A stretch of DNA of 46,269 bases. Origin: Candidatus Lactobacillus pullistercoris. GTDB taxonomy: Bacteria > Bacillota > Bacilli > Lactobacillales > Lactobacillaceae. This document shows positions 1 through 8,612 of this stretch, one piece after another. The stretch's first letter is position 1. The number at the start of each line of letters is the position of its first letter. The stretch spans positions 1 through 46,269 of the forward strand of contig JAHLFT010000066.1 of the NCBI GenBank assembly GCA_018883635.1, written 5' to 3'. Below the pieces are notes generated by a model. That model did not search any database. It was not told where the DNA came from and saw only the letters and a list, made by a program, of their open reading frames with translations. Position numbers and translations under genes: made by a program.

Positions 1-1580
1 GCACCGTCTTGCAATCTAGTTGTACCATCTTGTAATTGATCAGCACCATCTTGCAATCTTTGAGCGCCAGTAGTTGCCTTCTCACTACCCTTACTCAACT
101 TGCCTAATCCAGTACGAACTTCATCAACACCATTATTAACAGTACCTAATTGGTCGTTGACATACAATTGATCAATTGGTTCACCATAAGGCTGAGTTAC
201 AGACGTTGCAAATGAAACATCTTTACTTGCTTGAAGTTGTTTAGTAAGTTGATCAATTAACTTCAAGTTCTCTTCATTATCTAAACGATGCTTACTCTTG
301 ATGTACAAGTATGATGGTTCAGCCATCCCTTTTGAGAAGTGTTTTTGAACTACTAACAACCCTTGCTTAGCAGGAACACTGTCAGCAATTTCATCAGTAT
401 CGTCATAGTTTAATTTACCATTGTACATTAACATAAATGGAATAGTTACTACTGTCAATACAACAAGATAAAGGATTGGATGTTTTAAAGTTGACTTGGA
501 AATACCATGCCAAAGTTTATTATCACTTTCACCAGTAAATTTCTTAACTGGCCAGAACATGTTTTTACCAAGTGTTGCCATAAAGAATGGGTTCAAAGTT
601 AGTAATACTACCAATAAAACAGCGACCCCAACGGCAACCCCAACAGCTGATTGATATACGGAAAACTTAGCTAAACTTAATGCAGTAAAACCAATTAAAA
701 TTGATGATCCTGAATAAAGGATGGTCTTTCCAGCATTGTATAAAGCATTATGCATTGCTTTATACTTATCCATCCCTTTACCCAAGTTTTCCTTAAACTT
801 GTCATACAGCAGGATGTTGTAGTCCGTTCCGATACCGAATAACACGATAACCATAAACACCTGTGTAAAGTTTGAGAATGGGAAATTGGCACTCTTTACT
901 AAGTTGGTAACAATTGAGAATGATGTTAAGAATGAAACCCCAACTGTTAATAATGAAATTAATGGAACAATTGGTGATCTAAAGACAATAATTAAGACAA
1001 TAAAGATAAAGACAACAGTAATTGCTTCGGTCTTCTTAATTCCTTCTTGAATAGAAGTTGAGAATGCATTAGTTAAAATATCTGCTCCAGTTACATATGT
1101 ACGGATGCCAGATGTTTTAGCCGCATTTTGAATTTGCTTTTCAACATCCCCAATTCGTCTGTCTTCGCCATTCTTTTTCTTTGATACATTAAGTTGCATT
1201 ACCCAAGTAGTTCCATCTTTTGATTGGAGCTTCTTACGAGTGGCGATATTAGAATCAGGTGCAAGAACATCTGTAATTCCATATTTACTCTTATTATTTT
1301 CAAATTTATCTACAGTGCTATTAATAGCTTCTTTATCTGTATCGCTTAACTTGCCACTTTTTTTGTTAAAAACAACCGCAACTTCATAGGTATTTTTCTT
1401 CTTTTTACCCCAATCATTTTGGATTGTTTGTGCAACTTCGCTTTGAACATCTTTCGGTAATGTAATTGCCGAATGTTCACTAGTTAGCTGGCTAACGTTA
1501 GGCAAAGCAACAATTGAGATGAGCAAAATTAAAATCCATGCAATTAAAGAAAAAACATGATTTTTTAAAAACTTTTGCAC
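1..1580 (-). CDS. MMPL/RND-type membrane transporter, partial (C-terminus outside window)
   Basis: The reading frame enters at the left edge and runs to a GTG start at 1580 (MQKFLKNHVFSLIAW), preceded by GGGAGG. About 526 codons are visible. An N-terminal membrane helix is followed by an extracytoplasmic loop, then a block of hydrophobic helices with the MMPL-like stretch FGIGTDYNILLYDKFKE, then a second extracytoplasmic part. The last visible residues are LxDG-type repeats (RLQDG, QLQDG), as in the helical stalk of large Lactobacillus MMPL/YhgE-like exporters. The family exports lipids or drugs by proton motive force; substrate unknown here. It lies 25 bp downstream of a TetR gene, so it is probably co-transcribed with and controlled by it. 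Confidence 0.88.
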   Translation of the reverse strand, partial: MQKFLKNHVFSLIAWILILLISIVALPNVSQLTSEHSAITLPKDVQSEVAQTIQNDWGKKKKNTYEVAVVFNKKSGKLSDTDKEAINSTVDKFENNKSKYGITDVLAPDSNIATRKKLQSKDGTTWVMQLNVSKKKNGEDRRIGDVEKQIQNAAKTSGIRTYVTGADILTNAFSTSIQEGIKKTEAITVVFIFIVLIIVFRSPIVPLISLLTVGVSFLTSFSIVTNLVKSANFPFSNFTQVFMVIVLFGIGTDYNILLYDKFKENLGKGMDKYKAMHNALYNAGKTILYSGSSILIGFTALSLAKFSVYQSAVGVAVGVAVLLVVLLTLNPFFMATLGKNMFWPVKKFTGESDNKLWHGISKSTLKHPILYLVVLTVVTIPFMLMYNGKLNYDDTDEIADSVPAKQGLLVVQKHFSKGMAEPSYLYIKSKHRLDNEENLKLIDQLTKQLQASKDVSFATSVTQPYGEPIDQLYVNDQLGTVNNGVDEVRTGLGKLSKGSEKATTGAQRLQDGADQLQDGTTRLQDG

Positions 1581-1605
1581 TTTCCTTTATCCTCCCAAAA
1601 AATTT

Positions 1606-2166
1606 TTACTGTATTATCTCTGCAGGTTCAACTAATCTTAAAATCATTTTGTGATAATTTTCATTGGCAGTTTCTTTATCTTCATTCTTGTATGCCGCCG
1701 ATTTATCCAAAAAGACGTAGCCGAGTACTGCACCAACTAAAGCGTGAAATGAAATAGCATCATCTTTTTTTAGATTTAATTTTTCACCTAAAGAAAAGAT
1801 ATTTGAGATTTCCTGATTAATTGCATCATCTTTACTATATTCATTCAAATGATAAATGATACTTGATAATGCAGGATCATGTAAGACATAGTTTCTAGTT
1901 ACGTCCGCAAATTTCAATAAAGCCTCACGTCCAGATACGCCCATCAAACTATCGACTAATTTTTGATGGAGAATTTTTATTCTATCCGCGCCAACCAATG
2001 AAATTAATTGTTTACGTCCAGAAACATAATGATAAAGAGATTGTGAACGGACACCTAATGCTTTAGCAACATTTGGCATTGTAGTTTCCGCTAGTCCCTT
2101 TTCGCAAATAAGATCATTAGCCTTCTCAATCACCTTGGCTAAATCAAGTGTTCTCTTTTGAGCCAT
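1606..2166 (-). CDS. TetR family transcriptional regulator
   Basis: 186 aa. Residues 8-55 form a TetR helix-turn-helix (VIEKANDLICEKGLAETTMP, then VAKALGVRSQSLYHYV), the DNA-recognition part of one-component repressors. The rest is an all-helical ligand-binding domain of WHG type (LVGAVLGYVFLDK) with no recognisable ligand signature. The ATG is preceded by GAGGCGG. The gene is first in a two-gene unit with the MMPL transporter, which suggests a repressor answering to a substrate of that pump. Autoregulation is likely because repeated CTACA-type sequences lie in its own promoter. The target and ligand are inferred from position only. Confidence 0.9.
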   Translation of the reverse strand: MAQKRTLDLAKVIEKANDLICEKGLAETTMPNVAKALGVRSQSLYHYVSGRKQLISLVGADRIKILHQKLVDSLMGVSGREALLKFADVTRNYVLHDPALSSIIYHLNEYSKDDAINQEISNIFSLGEKLNLKKDDAISFHALVGAVLGYVFLDKSAAYKNEDKETANENYHKMILRLVEPAEIIQ

Positions 2167-2196
2167 TTTTCCGCCTCCTCAAAACAGTATGTTAAT

Positions 2197-2225
2197 AATA
2201 TATCACTACACTATGAAGATTACAA
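2197..2225 (-). promoter_or_regulatory. Promoter of the TetR-MMPL operon
   Basis: On the minus strand, TTGTAA (2220-2225) and TATATT (2197-2202) are separated by exactly 17 bp and lie 31 bp upstream of the TetR start. The spacer and flank contain short imperfect repeats (CTACACTATG and CTACAATGTG, plus TTACA/TGTAA arms) that could be a TetR operator; that part is speculative. Confidence 0.6.
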
Positions 2226-2244
2226 TCTACAATGTGTAAATTAT

Positions 2245-2278
2245 AAAAAACGCCCAGGAATTTTTATTCCTAGACGTA
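2245..2278 (-). terminator. Rho-independent terminator after the pseudo-beta-lactamase gene
   Basis: On the minus strand, an imperfect hairpin (ACGTCTAGGAAT paired with ATTCCTGGGCGT) is followed directly by TTTTTT. It ends the corA-hydrolase unit before the TetR promoter. Confidence 0.75.
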
Positions 2279-2293
2279 ATTATTTGACTTACC

Positions 2294-3226
2294 TTAACGA
2301 CTGTGTTCAAACCAAGTATTAACTGCTTTTCCTAAACCTGCCAAATTCTTTTGTGAATCTGTCCAAGAAGAAATGCAGTAAGAATGACCATTTGATTGAA
2401 CAATTGCTGCAGTAAAATGACTATCTCCAACACTATAGATAGTACCAGAAATCTGCGAAGTTAATTTGGTGTGTGACCCGTGCATTGCCATCAAAACAAT
2501 TTGAGCATGCTGGCGATTTAATACTCGACCTTGATAAATTCCCTTTAAAATTAAATCAAGATCTTTAGCTGTAGTTTTCCCAACAACTTTTTGACTAAAA
2601 TTACCAGTAATCTCTGTCTGACTTGTACCAAATTCTTTGGCAACTTTATTAACATTGCTGCGACCAGCTTTTCTTAGCAATGCATTGGCGGCTGTCTTAT
2701 TACCATGCATCATTGCTTGACGTAAGTAAGCAATACCGTACTGCATATTTTTCTGCAACAATTTTTCGCCCTTAACGCGATCAGCTTTCTTAATTTTTAT
2801 ATTTGCCCGTGGATGAATCTTTCCTCGCTGCTCTTGCTTATAAATAGTTGCTAAAATTAAAATCCGTAGAACACCACTAGCATATTTTGCTTCACTTGCT
2901 GTTGCCAAACGTGCATAACGTGAAGAATTATTTAAATCTTGAACTGCAACTTGATAAGAACTAGCTTTCATATTTTTGGCGATTTTAGAAGCTAGCTGCT
3001 TTTGGCTTCCTTTCTCAATAGCGACATCTTTATCAATACTTTCGCTCTTATTTGGAAGCTTCTTGGTTTTTATTTTTGGCTCTTTTTTCTGATTCTTTGC
3101 TACTCTAGCACTTCTGGGCTCAATCACTTCAAGCTTGGCTTTTTTTACTTGTCTTAAATTAAAAGAATAAAGCATAAAAGCAAATAGACTAGCAATTAAT
3201 ACTCTAATTAATCTTTTATTTTTCAT
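2294..3226 (-). CDS. Membrane-anchored class A beta-lactamase-like protein, probably catalytically dead
   Basis: 310 aa: an N-terminal membrane helix (about 5-22), a basic linker to about 85, then a domain following the class A beta-lactamase/serine hydrolase pattern. The fold-marking context is present, but each active-site motif is changed. The S-x-x-K position reads Gly118-Val-Leu-Arg121. The SDN position reads His174-Gly-Asn176 (context AMMHGNKTAANALL). The KTG position reads Ser265-Val-Gly267, followed by the normal TAAIV strand. A non-catalytic cell-wall binding or regulatory role is therefore more likely than hydrolysis. It lies 14 bp after corA, so the two are probably co-transcribed. 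The alignment was made by eye; the family is likely, the loss of activity is inference. Confidence 0.75.
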   Translation of the reverse strand: MKNKRLIRVLIASLFAFMLYSFNLRQVKKAKLEVIEPRSARVAKNQKKEPKIKTKKLPNKSESIDKDVAIEKGSQKQLASKIAKNMKASSYQVAVQDLNNSSRYARLATASEAKYASGVLRILILATIYKQEQRGKIHPRANIKIKKADRVKGEKLLQKNMQYGIAYLRQAMMHGNKTAANALLRKAGRSNVNKVAKEFGTSQTEITGNFSQKVVGKTTAKDLDLILKGIYQGRVLNRQHAQIVLMAMHGSHTKLTSQISGTIYSVGDSHFTAAIVQSNGHSYCISSWTDSQKNLAGLGKAVNTWFEHSR

Positions 3227-3240
3227 CTAATAGCCCCGTT

Positions 3241-4167
3241 CTAAAAGAAGTGATGCTTGCGCATTAAAATTACTAGCCAAATCATCAAAGCAATCGTGAT
3301 AATCGTGACCATAATCCAGTCAACCGAACTATGAAGCATTGGAAGAGAAACATTCATTCCATAAAATCCAGTCATAATCGTCGGAATTGTTAAAACCAGA
3401 GACCACACAGTTAAGAACTTCATCGTATCGTTCAAATTGTTGTTCATCATATTATTTGAAGTAGCAGATAAAGTTTTGGTAACTTGCTGTGAAATCTGAA
3501 TCATTTCTGCAGACTGGTTTGACTCAATTAAAACATCATCTAATCTTTCTCTGGCAGTCTTGGTAAATTCCAACTTAGAATGATCCAAACTATGAAGCAT
3601 GATCAAGTCTGTCTGAATAGAACTAGATAAATAGACTAAACTCTTTTCAATATTTGATAATTCAACTAAATCTTTATTATCAATATCATCTGATAGTTTT
3701 TGATCTAAGCTGTTGCGTTCGGCATCAAGTTGGGTAACAGCGCGTTGAAAATACTGAGATGAATATAGCAAAAAGATCATTAATAATTCAGTAACATCTT
3801 TTGCTTGCGACAGTCGCTCACGCATCTGGGCATCATTAAATTCATCAAAAACATAACTAGTTGATTCAGTATGAAAAGTAAAGACATCTTCCCCAACTAC
3901 CAGTAATGTAATAGGATGAGAAGTAAAATGTTTGATCGAATTAGTCGGCCAAATGGGAACATCATAAACCAATAAGTGACTATGGGTATGCAAGTCATAG
4001 TCATAGTGCGGACGTTCATGTCGGTCAGAAATATATGAAATAATATCAGGCGTAAAATTGAACTGTTCTTGCAATTTCTGGCTATCTTGTTCACTCAAAT
4101 TGCTGATATCATACCATTTATATTTAGTCTCAACGGGAAAATTCTGTTGTCTGATCAACTTTCTCAC
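3241..4167 (-). CDS. corA: CorA family divalent cation transporter
   Basis: 308 aa. A long soluble N-terminal region ends in the stalk helix, then two membrane helices (about 250-268 and 284-302). The signature YGMN is at 269-272 (FYGMNVSLPM), the selectivity motif of CorA/Mrs2 channels that import Mg2+ (sometimes Co2+ or Ni2+) as homopentamers. Length and the basic C-terminal tail (MRKHHFF) fit the family. The first residues read MRKLIRQQNF after a GAGGTGAG ribosome binding site. It is first in a two-gene unit with the beta-lactamase-like gene 14 bp downstream. No Mg2+ riboswitch was recognised in the short upstream gap. Confidence 0.92.
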   Translation of the reverse strand: MRKLIRQQNFPVETKYKWYDISNLSEQDSQKLQEQFNFTPDIISYISDRHERPHYDYDLHTHSHLLVYDVPIWPTNSIKHFTSHPITLLVVGEDVFTFHTESTSYVFDEFNDAQMRERLSQAKDVTELLMIFLLYSSQYFQRAVTQLDAERNSLDQKLSDDIDNKDLVELSNIEKSLVYLSSSIQTDLIMLHSLDHSKLEFTKTARERLDDVLIESNQSAEMIQISQQVTKTLSATSNNMMNNNLNDTMKFLTVWSLVLTIPTIMTGFYGMNVSLPMLHSSVDWIMVTIITIALMIWLVILMRKHHFF

Positions 4168-4240
4168 CTCTTACTTTTTGCTACTGATAATATGTTATCA
4201 TTCATCTTTCAACTATACCATCTTATCATTTTCCCAAAAA

Positions 4241-4268
4241 AGAAAAAACAGACCAAAATGGTCTGTCT
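4241..4268 (-). terminator. Terminator of the ugp-type operon
   Basis: On the minus strand, a perfect stem (ACAGACC/GGTCTGT, loop ATTTT) is followed by TTTTTTCTTTTTT, 19 bp after the stop of the substrate-binding protein gene. Confidence 0.88.
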
Positions 4269-4286
4269 TGATCTTCCTATTTAGTT

Positions 4287-5582
4287 TTATTGCTTCCAAG
4301 CAGCATCAAATTTAGTCTTTCCAGCATTAATTGCATTGTTAACATTTTGATTCTTTTGTGCGGCTGAAAGAATGGTTTGTATAATACTGTTCAATTGACT
4401 ATATGTAGCATTTGAATTCTTTTCTACTGGAACACTGTATAAATACTTCATTGAACTTGAAAGCTTAGCTGGAAGCTTCAAATCAGTATTATTCTTATAC
4501 TCTTTTGAATTAATTACTGCATTATTAACTGGGATATAACCAGTAGCATTAGCCCACTTAAGTTGACTTGATTTTGAAACTAAGAATTTAATGTACTTAA
4601 AGGCAGCAGCTTTTTGATCAGCGCTTGCATGATTGAACATGTAAATATCCGTTCCTTGTTGCATAGTATATTTACCTGGACGAGCTGCAACATTATAAGT
4701 AAATTTGTTGCCTACACCTTGTTTTACAAAGCCTTCACCAGCAGAAGTACCAATAAACATTGCGACCTTTTCATTAGCGAATGGACCTGATAAGTAGTGT
4801 TCTGAACCTGCTACTCTGAAGTAGCCCTTCTTAATTCCATCAGCATAATAGTTGATAACTTTCTTTGAAGTTGATCCACTAAAATCGATCTTGTCATTAA
4901 AGTTGACACCATTATCTTTCATTCCCAAAACATAGTAGTTTGAAAGTGAATCAAAACCGGCACCGACAACTTTATGATTACTCTTCTTGTAGATAGTTTC
5001 AGAAGCGTTCTTCAATTCTTCCATTGTTGTTGGTACCTTTTTAATACCATACTTCTTAAACATATCTTCATTGTAAGTCAAAGTTTCAATTGATTTGTTA
5101 AAAGGAATACCATATTGAGTGCCTTTAATCTTAGCATCATCTAATAATTCTGTTCTAATATCAGAAGCTTTAGCACTACCCCAACCGACATTTTTATTAT
5201 TAATATATGGAGTTAAATTGACAAGCATCTTATTTTGAGCAGCATTCCATAACCAACCAGGATATGCCTGCGTAATAGTTGGCAAATTATTTGGTGATTG
5301 TAAGGTGGAATTAATCTTTGCTTGTAAGTCATTATAAGAACCTTGACTTTCAAGCTTAACATTAATCTTTGGATTTTGCTTTTCAAACTCTTGCGTTAAT
5401 TTTTGCAAAGTTGATTGTTGAACGCCAACCATGCCATGCCAAAAAACGACTGTCGTTTTCTTGGTAATCTTTGACGGAATTTTATCTGAACTTGACGAAT
5501 TATTGCTTTTAGAACAAGCAGCAGTTCCGATCAAAGCTAAACCAATCGCAGCAAATGCAGCGAGTTTTTTACTAAACTTCAT
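4287..5582 (-). CDS. ABC transporter substrate-binding lipoprotein, UgpB-like (family 1)
   Basis: 431 aa. The N-terminus is a lipoprotein signal (MKFSKKLAAFAAIGLALIG) ending at the lipobox TAAC23, so the mature protein would be lipid-anchored outside the membrane. The mature part starts with a Ser/Asn linker and then VVFWHGMVGV, similar to the start of UgpB and other family 1 solute-binding proteins. The C-terminal half (MFIGTSAGEGF) also fits. It is last in the operon, 52 bp after the hydrolase gene, with GGGAGG before the ATG. Substrate is probably glycerol-3-phosphate or a glycerophosphodiester by analogy; a sugar cannot be excluded. Confidence 0.85.
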   Translation of the reverse strand: MKFSKKLAAFAAIGLALIGTAACSKSNNSSSSDKIPSKITKKTTVVFWHGMVGVQQSTLQKLTQEFEKQNPKINVKLESQGSYNDLQAKINSTLQSPNNLPTITQAYPGWLWNAAQNKMLVNLTPYINNKNVGWGSAKASDIRTELLDDAKIKGTQYGIPFNKSIETLTYNEDMFKKYGIKKVPTTMEELKNASETIYKKSNHKVVGAGFDSLSNYYVLGMKDNGVNFNDKIDFSGSTSKKVINYYADGIKKGYFRVAGSEHYLSGPFANEKVAMFIGTSAGEGFVKQGVGNKFTYNVAARPGKYTMQQGTDIYMFNHASADQKAAAFKYIKFLVSKSSQLKWANATGYIPVNNAVINSKEYKNNTDLKLPAKLSSSMKYLYSVPVEKNSNATYSQLNSIIQTILSAAQKNQNVNNAINAGKTKFDAAWKQ

Positions 5583-5634
5583 TTGGATTTATCCTCCCAA
5601 AAAATAAAACTAAACAACAATTTTTTTGATTCAA

Positions 5635-6936
5635 CTATAGCGTAATCGTTTGACCACGCTTAGGTAAAATCCGTTTACCAAATGGGTTCTTTTCCAGCTC
5701 CGGATGCAATGTGTGCACTGGTGCCAAAATAGCCGGCTGAACCTCACTAATGATTTCTTTTAATTCATTTTCGTCCGCATGACCAGAACAGCGGAGAGCT
5801 TGATATTCAATTTTATTTTTGGCAATTTTTTCTACAAAGGGCCGATATGCCGGGTCGAAATCACCAAGTGGCTCAGCATTGGAATGAATATATAATCCAC
5901 CTTTTTTTAGACTATCGAAGTCGCTAACAGCTTGCCAAAGAAATTCATGATCATCAGCTAAAAGTTTCTTATACTGCACTTCTAACTCTGGTTTAAGATC
6001 TGAAAATTTACTTTCCCCTGGCAAGTAATAATAAGGCACATCTTTATTCAGACTTTGTTTGAGTAAATGTGCCCGCTTAGCATGCAAGACGACGGTTCTT
6101 GGTGAATCAGAAATAATTCTTAAAATTCTTTCTACGTTTGTAAGATAAGTATTAAAAGTAATTTGTCGTTTAGGATTTTGCTTTTGAAGACAGACAATTT
6201 CTTTAGTTAATTCTGTTTCATTATTAGGACCAGTAAATTCTTCACTATTTTCATCATGTTTTTCTTCAGGCCAGGATACTCCTGTACCTTCAATAATGAA
6301 TAAATCAGCCCCTTTAGAAGCCGCTAGATATTCATGAACCCAATCAGGATGATATCCATGAAGACGAATATCACCAGTAAATGAAATTATCTTATCTGGT
6401 GTCCTAACAATTAATCCAGTTGCTCCATAAGCATCGTGATCACTTGGCCAGACTTCTAATGTAATGTCACCAACTTGAATTGGCTTTTTATATTCTGCTG
6501 CAATAATCGGCCTCGTATAATTCTTAGAATGACCTGCTGCTGGTAATAAGAAATCACCATTTTCATTTAATGCCGGTAATAATTGAGCGGTAATTTTCCC
6601 GGCATAAAGCGGTATATCCGGAGATAGTAAATTGAGTGCCTTACTATGATCCAAATGAACATGAGAAATATAAGCTGCACTATGTTCCCACTTATTAGTG
6701 TTTATTTTTTTTCCAGTAACTTTTTCATCATAAAAATCAGGCACATCCCCAATCAACTGATACTTAATTAAAGTCTGGAAATCTTCGTCTGCAAGTTTTA
6801 AGCCTAATTCCGGCCGATAAACTTCTCCTAAATCAAATAGCACATGGGACTTGTGATATGCCACTTCAATCATTGGACCACCAATGGTAGTTAACCCGTT
6901 ATAAAAAGTAACTTGAGTTTTATCCTTTAAGGTCAT
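5635..6936 (-). CDS. MBL-fold metallo-hydrolase with RNase J-like C-terminal motif
   Basis: 433 aa. The metal-binding motif H-x-H-x-D-H is at 92-97 (SHVHLDHSKAL). FTGDIRLHG follows, giving the next metal ligand, then a central insertion. The C-terminal SGHADENEL and PVHTLH resemble the RMMBL end of RNase J/beta-CASP proteins. No RNA-binding domain beyond this was seen. Its start overlaps the end of the upstream permease gene by 17 bp, so it is translated as part of the ABC operon. In that setting it may process imported substrate, for example a phosphodiester; that is inference. A nuclease role remains possible. Confidence 0.8.
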   Translation of the reverse strand: MTLKDKTQVTFYNGLTTIGGPMIEVAYHKSHVLFDLGEVYRPELGLKLADEDFQTLIKYQLIGDVPDFYDEKVTGKKINTNKWEHSAAYISHVHLDHSKALNLLSPDIPLYAGKITAQLLPALNENGDFLLPAAGHSKNYTRPIIAAEYKKPIQVGDITLEVWPSDHDAYGATGLIVRTPDKIISFTGDIRLHGYHPDWVHEYLAASKGADLFIIEGTGVSWPEEKHDENSEEFTGPNNETELTKEIVCLQKQNPKRQITFNTYLTNVERILRIISDSPRTVVLHAKRAHLLKQSLNKDVPYYYLPGESKFSDLKPELEVQYKKLLADDHEFLWQAVSDFDSLKKGGLYIHSNAEPLGDFDPAYRPFVEKIAKNKIEYQALRCSGHADENELKEIISEVQPAILAPVHTLHPELEKNPFGKRILPKRGQTITL

Positions 6937-7744
6937 TTCGTACTACTCCTCGAATTATCTGCTTTCTAAAAATGAAATAAAGTATCAAAATTGGTAAAAC
7001 CGTCAAGGTCGCAGCAGCAAGTTGCAGCTGAGTTTCACTACCTGCATCAGAAGCGAAATTGGTCAATCCATTATTAAGAAGGCGCATACTATCTTCATTA
7101 GTTACAAGTAATGGCCATAAGAATGAATTCCAACCAGAAATAAAACTAAGTAAGCCAACTGTAAATAATCCGCCTTTAGACATTGGTACTAAAATTTTCC
7201 AAATATACTCCCAATCATTAGCACCATCAATTTTAGCTGCTTTATAAATTGTTCTTGAAATTGAACCGAAGTAGCTTTGTAAGTAATACATATAAAAGAT
7301 AGAAGTTAAGAATGGTAATACTAATCCGATATAAGTATTAAGCAATCCCATTCTGGCAATTGTATCGTAATTCGTAAAGATGATCGCCTCACCTGGAACC
7401 ATCAATAATGAAAGTAAAACAATTTGAATGAAATGCTTTCCTTTAAAATGAAGGTTTACCATTGCAAAAGCGCCTAGAACTGAATTAAATAAACTAACAA
7501 TTGTCGTAACACTCGCAGTAATAAAGGTATTTAAGAAATATCGAGCAAAGGGTGCTTGAGCAAAAACTTTAGCATAATTGCTCCACTGCGGCATTTTTGG
7601 AAATATAGTCGGTGGAATCTTAGTTGTCTCTTGAAAACTCATCAATCCGCCCAAAATCATGTAGATAAAGGGAAAGACCGTAATGATCGCAAAGAAAGTC
7701 AAAATGATATAAGCAACTAGTTTACCCCAGCGAATCTTTTTCAT
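6920..7744 (-). CDS. ABC transporter permease, UgpE/MalG-like
   Basis: 274 aa with six predicted membrane helices (first one about 8-33). The cytoplasmic EAA loop reads AAKIDGANDWEYIWKILVP, which docks on the ATPase subunit. The C-terminal helix ends in FRKQIIRGVVRNDLKG, typical of the carbohydrate-uptake CUT1 family to which UgpE and MalG belong. It starts 1 bp after the stop of the first permease and overlaps the hydrolase gene by 17 bp. It should pair with that permease as the membrane channel of the importer. Confidence 0.9.
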   Translation of the reverse strand: MKKIRWGKLVAYIILTFFAIITVFPFIYMILGGLMSFQETTKIPPTIFPKMPQWSNYAKVFAQAPFARYFLNTFITASVTTIVSLFNSVLGAFAMVNLHFKGKHFIQIVLLSLLMVPGEAIIFTNYDTIARMGLLNTYIGLVLPFLTSIFYMYYLQSYFGSISRTIYKAAKIDGANDWEYIWKILVPMSKGGLFTVGLLSFISGWNSFLWPLLVTNEDSMRLLNNGLTNFASDAGSETQLQLAAATLTVLPILILYFIFRKQIIRGVVRNDLKG

Positions 7745-7745
7745 C

Positions 7746-8612
7746 TTATCGACCTCCGATCTTCTTCATCATCTTACGTTGTAAGAAAGTAATGAATAAA
7801 ATAATCAAGAATAAAACAACCGTAGCCGCCATTGCCACACCAGGTGTACCAACGATTTGGAATTTATTATAAATATAGAAGACCGCTGTTGTTGCTGAAT
7901 TACCAACACCTGCTTGGCCATTAAATAAAGCATATACAGAAGTATAAATTTTAAAAGCGGCAATAATATTCATTGTTAATAAAAAGGCAATGGTTGGAAT
8001 AAGTTGCGGCATTGTAATTCGCCAGAACTTTTCCGTTCCAGAAGCACCATACATATTAGCAATTGTGTAGTAGTTAGGATCAATATTTCTTAAAGCCCCC
8101 ATCAAGATGACAATATTAAAAGCTAAACTAGTCCAGATTCCAAATAAGATGATTGTAGTTAAAGACATTGCGGGATCATCGATCCAATTAGGTGCAGGCA
8201 AATGCAATGTCCGTAAAATAAAGTTTAATAAACCATAGTCACCGTTGAAGATATAACGAAAAACAATTCCGATCGCAATTGTGGAAGTTACGTAAGGCAT
8301 GAAAAAGGTAGTTTCAAAAAATGATTTACTTTTAACCTTACTAAAAATAAACCATGCTAACATGATTGAAATAGCTAACGCTACAGGAACAGAGATAAGA
8401 GAATACAAAATAGTATTTTTTAAAGCGAGCCAAAATTCAGGATCATGGAATATATATTGATAATTGCTGACCCCATTCCAAGCCATATTAATTAAAGGAC
8501 CACCTTGAAAACTCATAATAAAGGCTCTTAGAATAGGATAAATACTAAAAAACGTTACAAAAATAATCGTCGGCGCTAAAAATAACCACGCTCTTTTTTG
8601 ATTGGGTTTCAT
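7746..8612 (-). CDS. ABC transporter permease, UgpA/MalF-like
   Basis: 288 aa with six predicted membrane helices; the first (about 10-29) follows MKPNQKRAWLF, typical of UgpA-type subunits. The EAA loop reads ANMYGASGTEKFWRITMPQL. The long MalF periplasmic insertion is absent, as expected for the UgpA class. The ATG overlaps the stop codon of the ATPase gene (TAATG), a sign of translational coupling. It forms the heterodimeric channel with the next permease. Confidence 0.9.
   Translation of the reverse strand: MKPNQKRAWLFLAPTIIFVTFFSIYPILRAFIMSFQGGPLINMAWNGVSNYQYIFHDPEFWLALKNTILYSLISVPVALAISIMLAWFIFSKVKSKSFFETTFFMPYVTSTIAIGIVFRYIFNGDYGLLNFILRTLHLPAPNWIDDPAMSLTTIILFGIWTSLAFNIVILMGALRNIDPNYYTIANMYGASGTEKFWRITMPQLIPTIAFLLTMNIIAAFKIYTSVYALFNGQAGVGNSATTAVFYIYNKFQIVGTPGVAMAATVVLFLIILFITFLQRKMMKKIGGR

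Noticed and set aside
1-75. Short direct repeats (CACCATCTTGCAAT-like) resembling an array
   Set aside because: They encode LxDG repeats of the transporter; spacing is that of codons, with no unique spacers, so not CRISPR.
695-892. Short open frame on the minus strand inside the MMPL gene
   Set aside because: Shadow of the long transporter frame; no ribosome binding site and no plausible protein.
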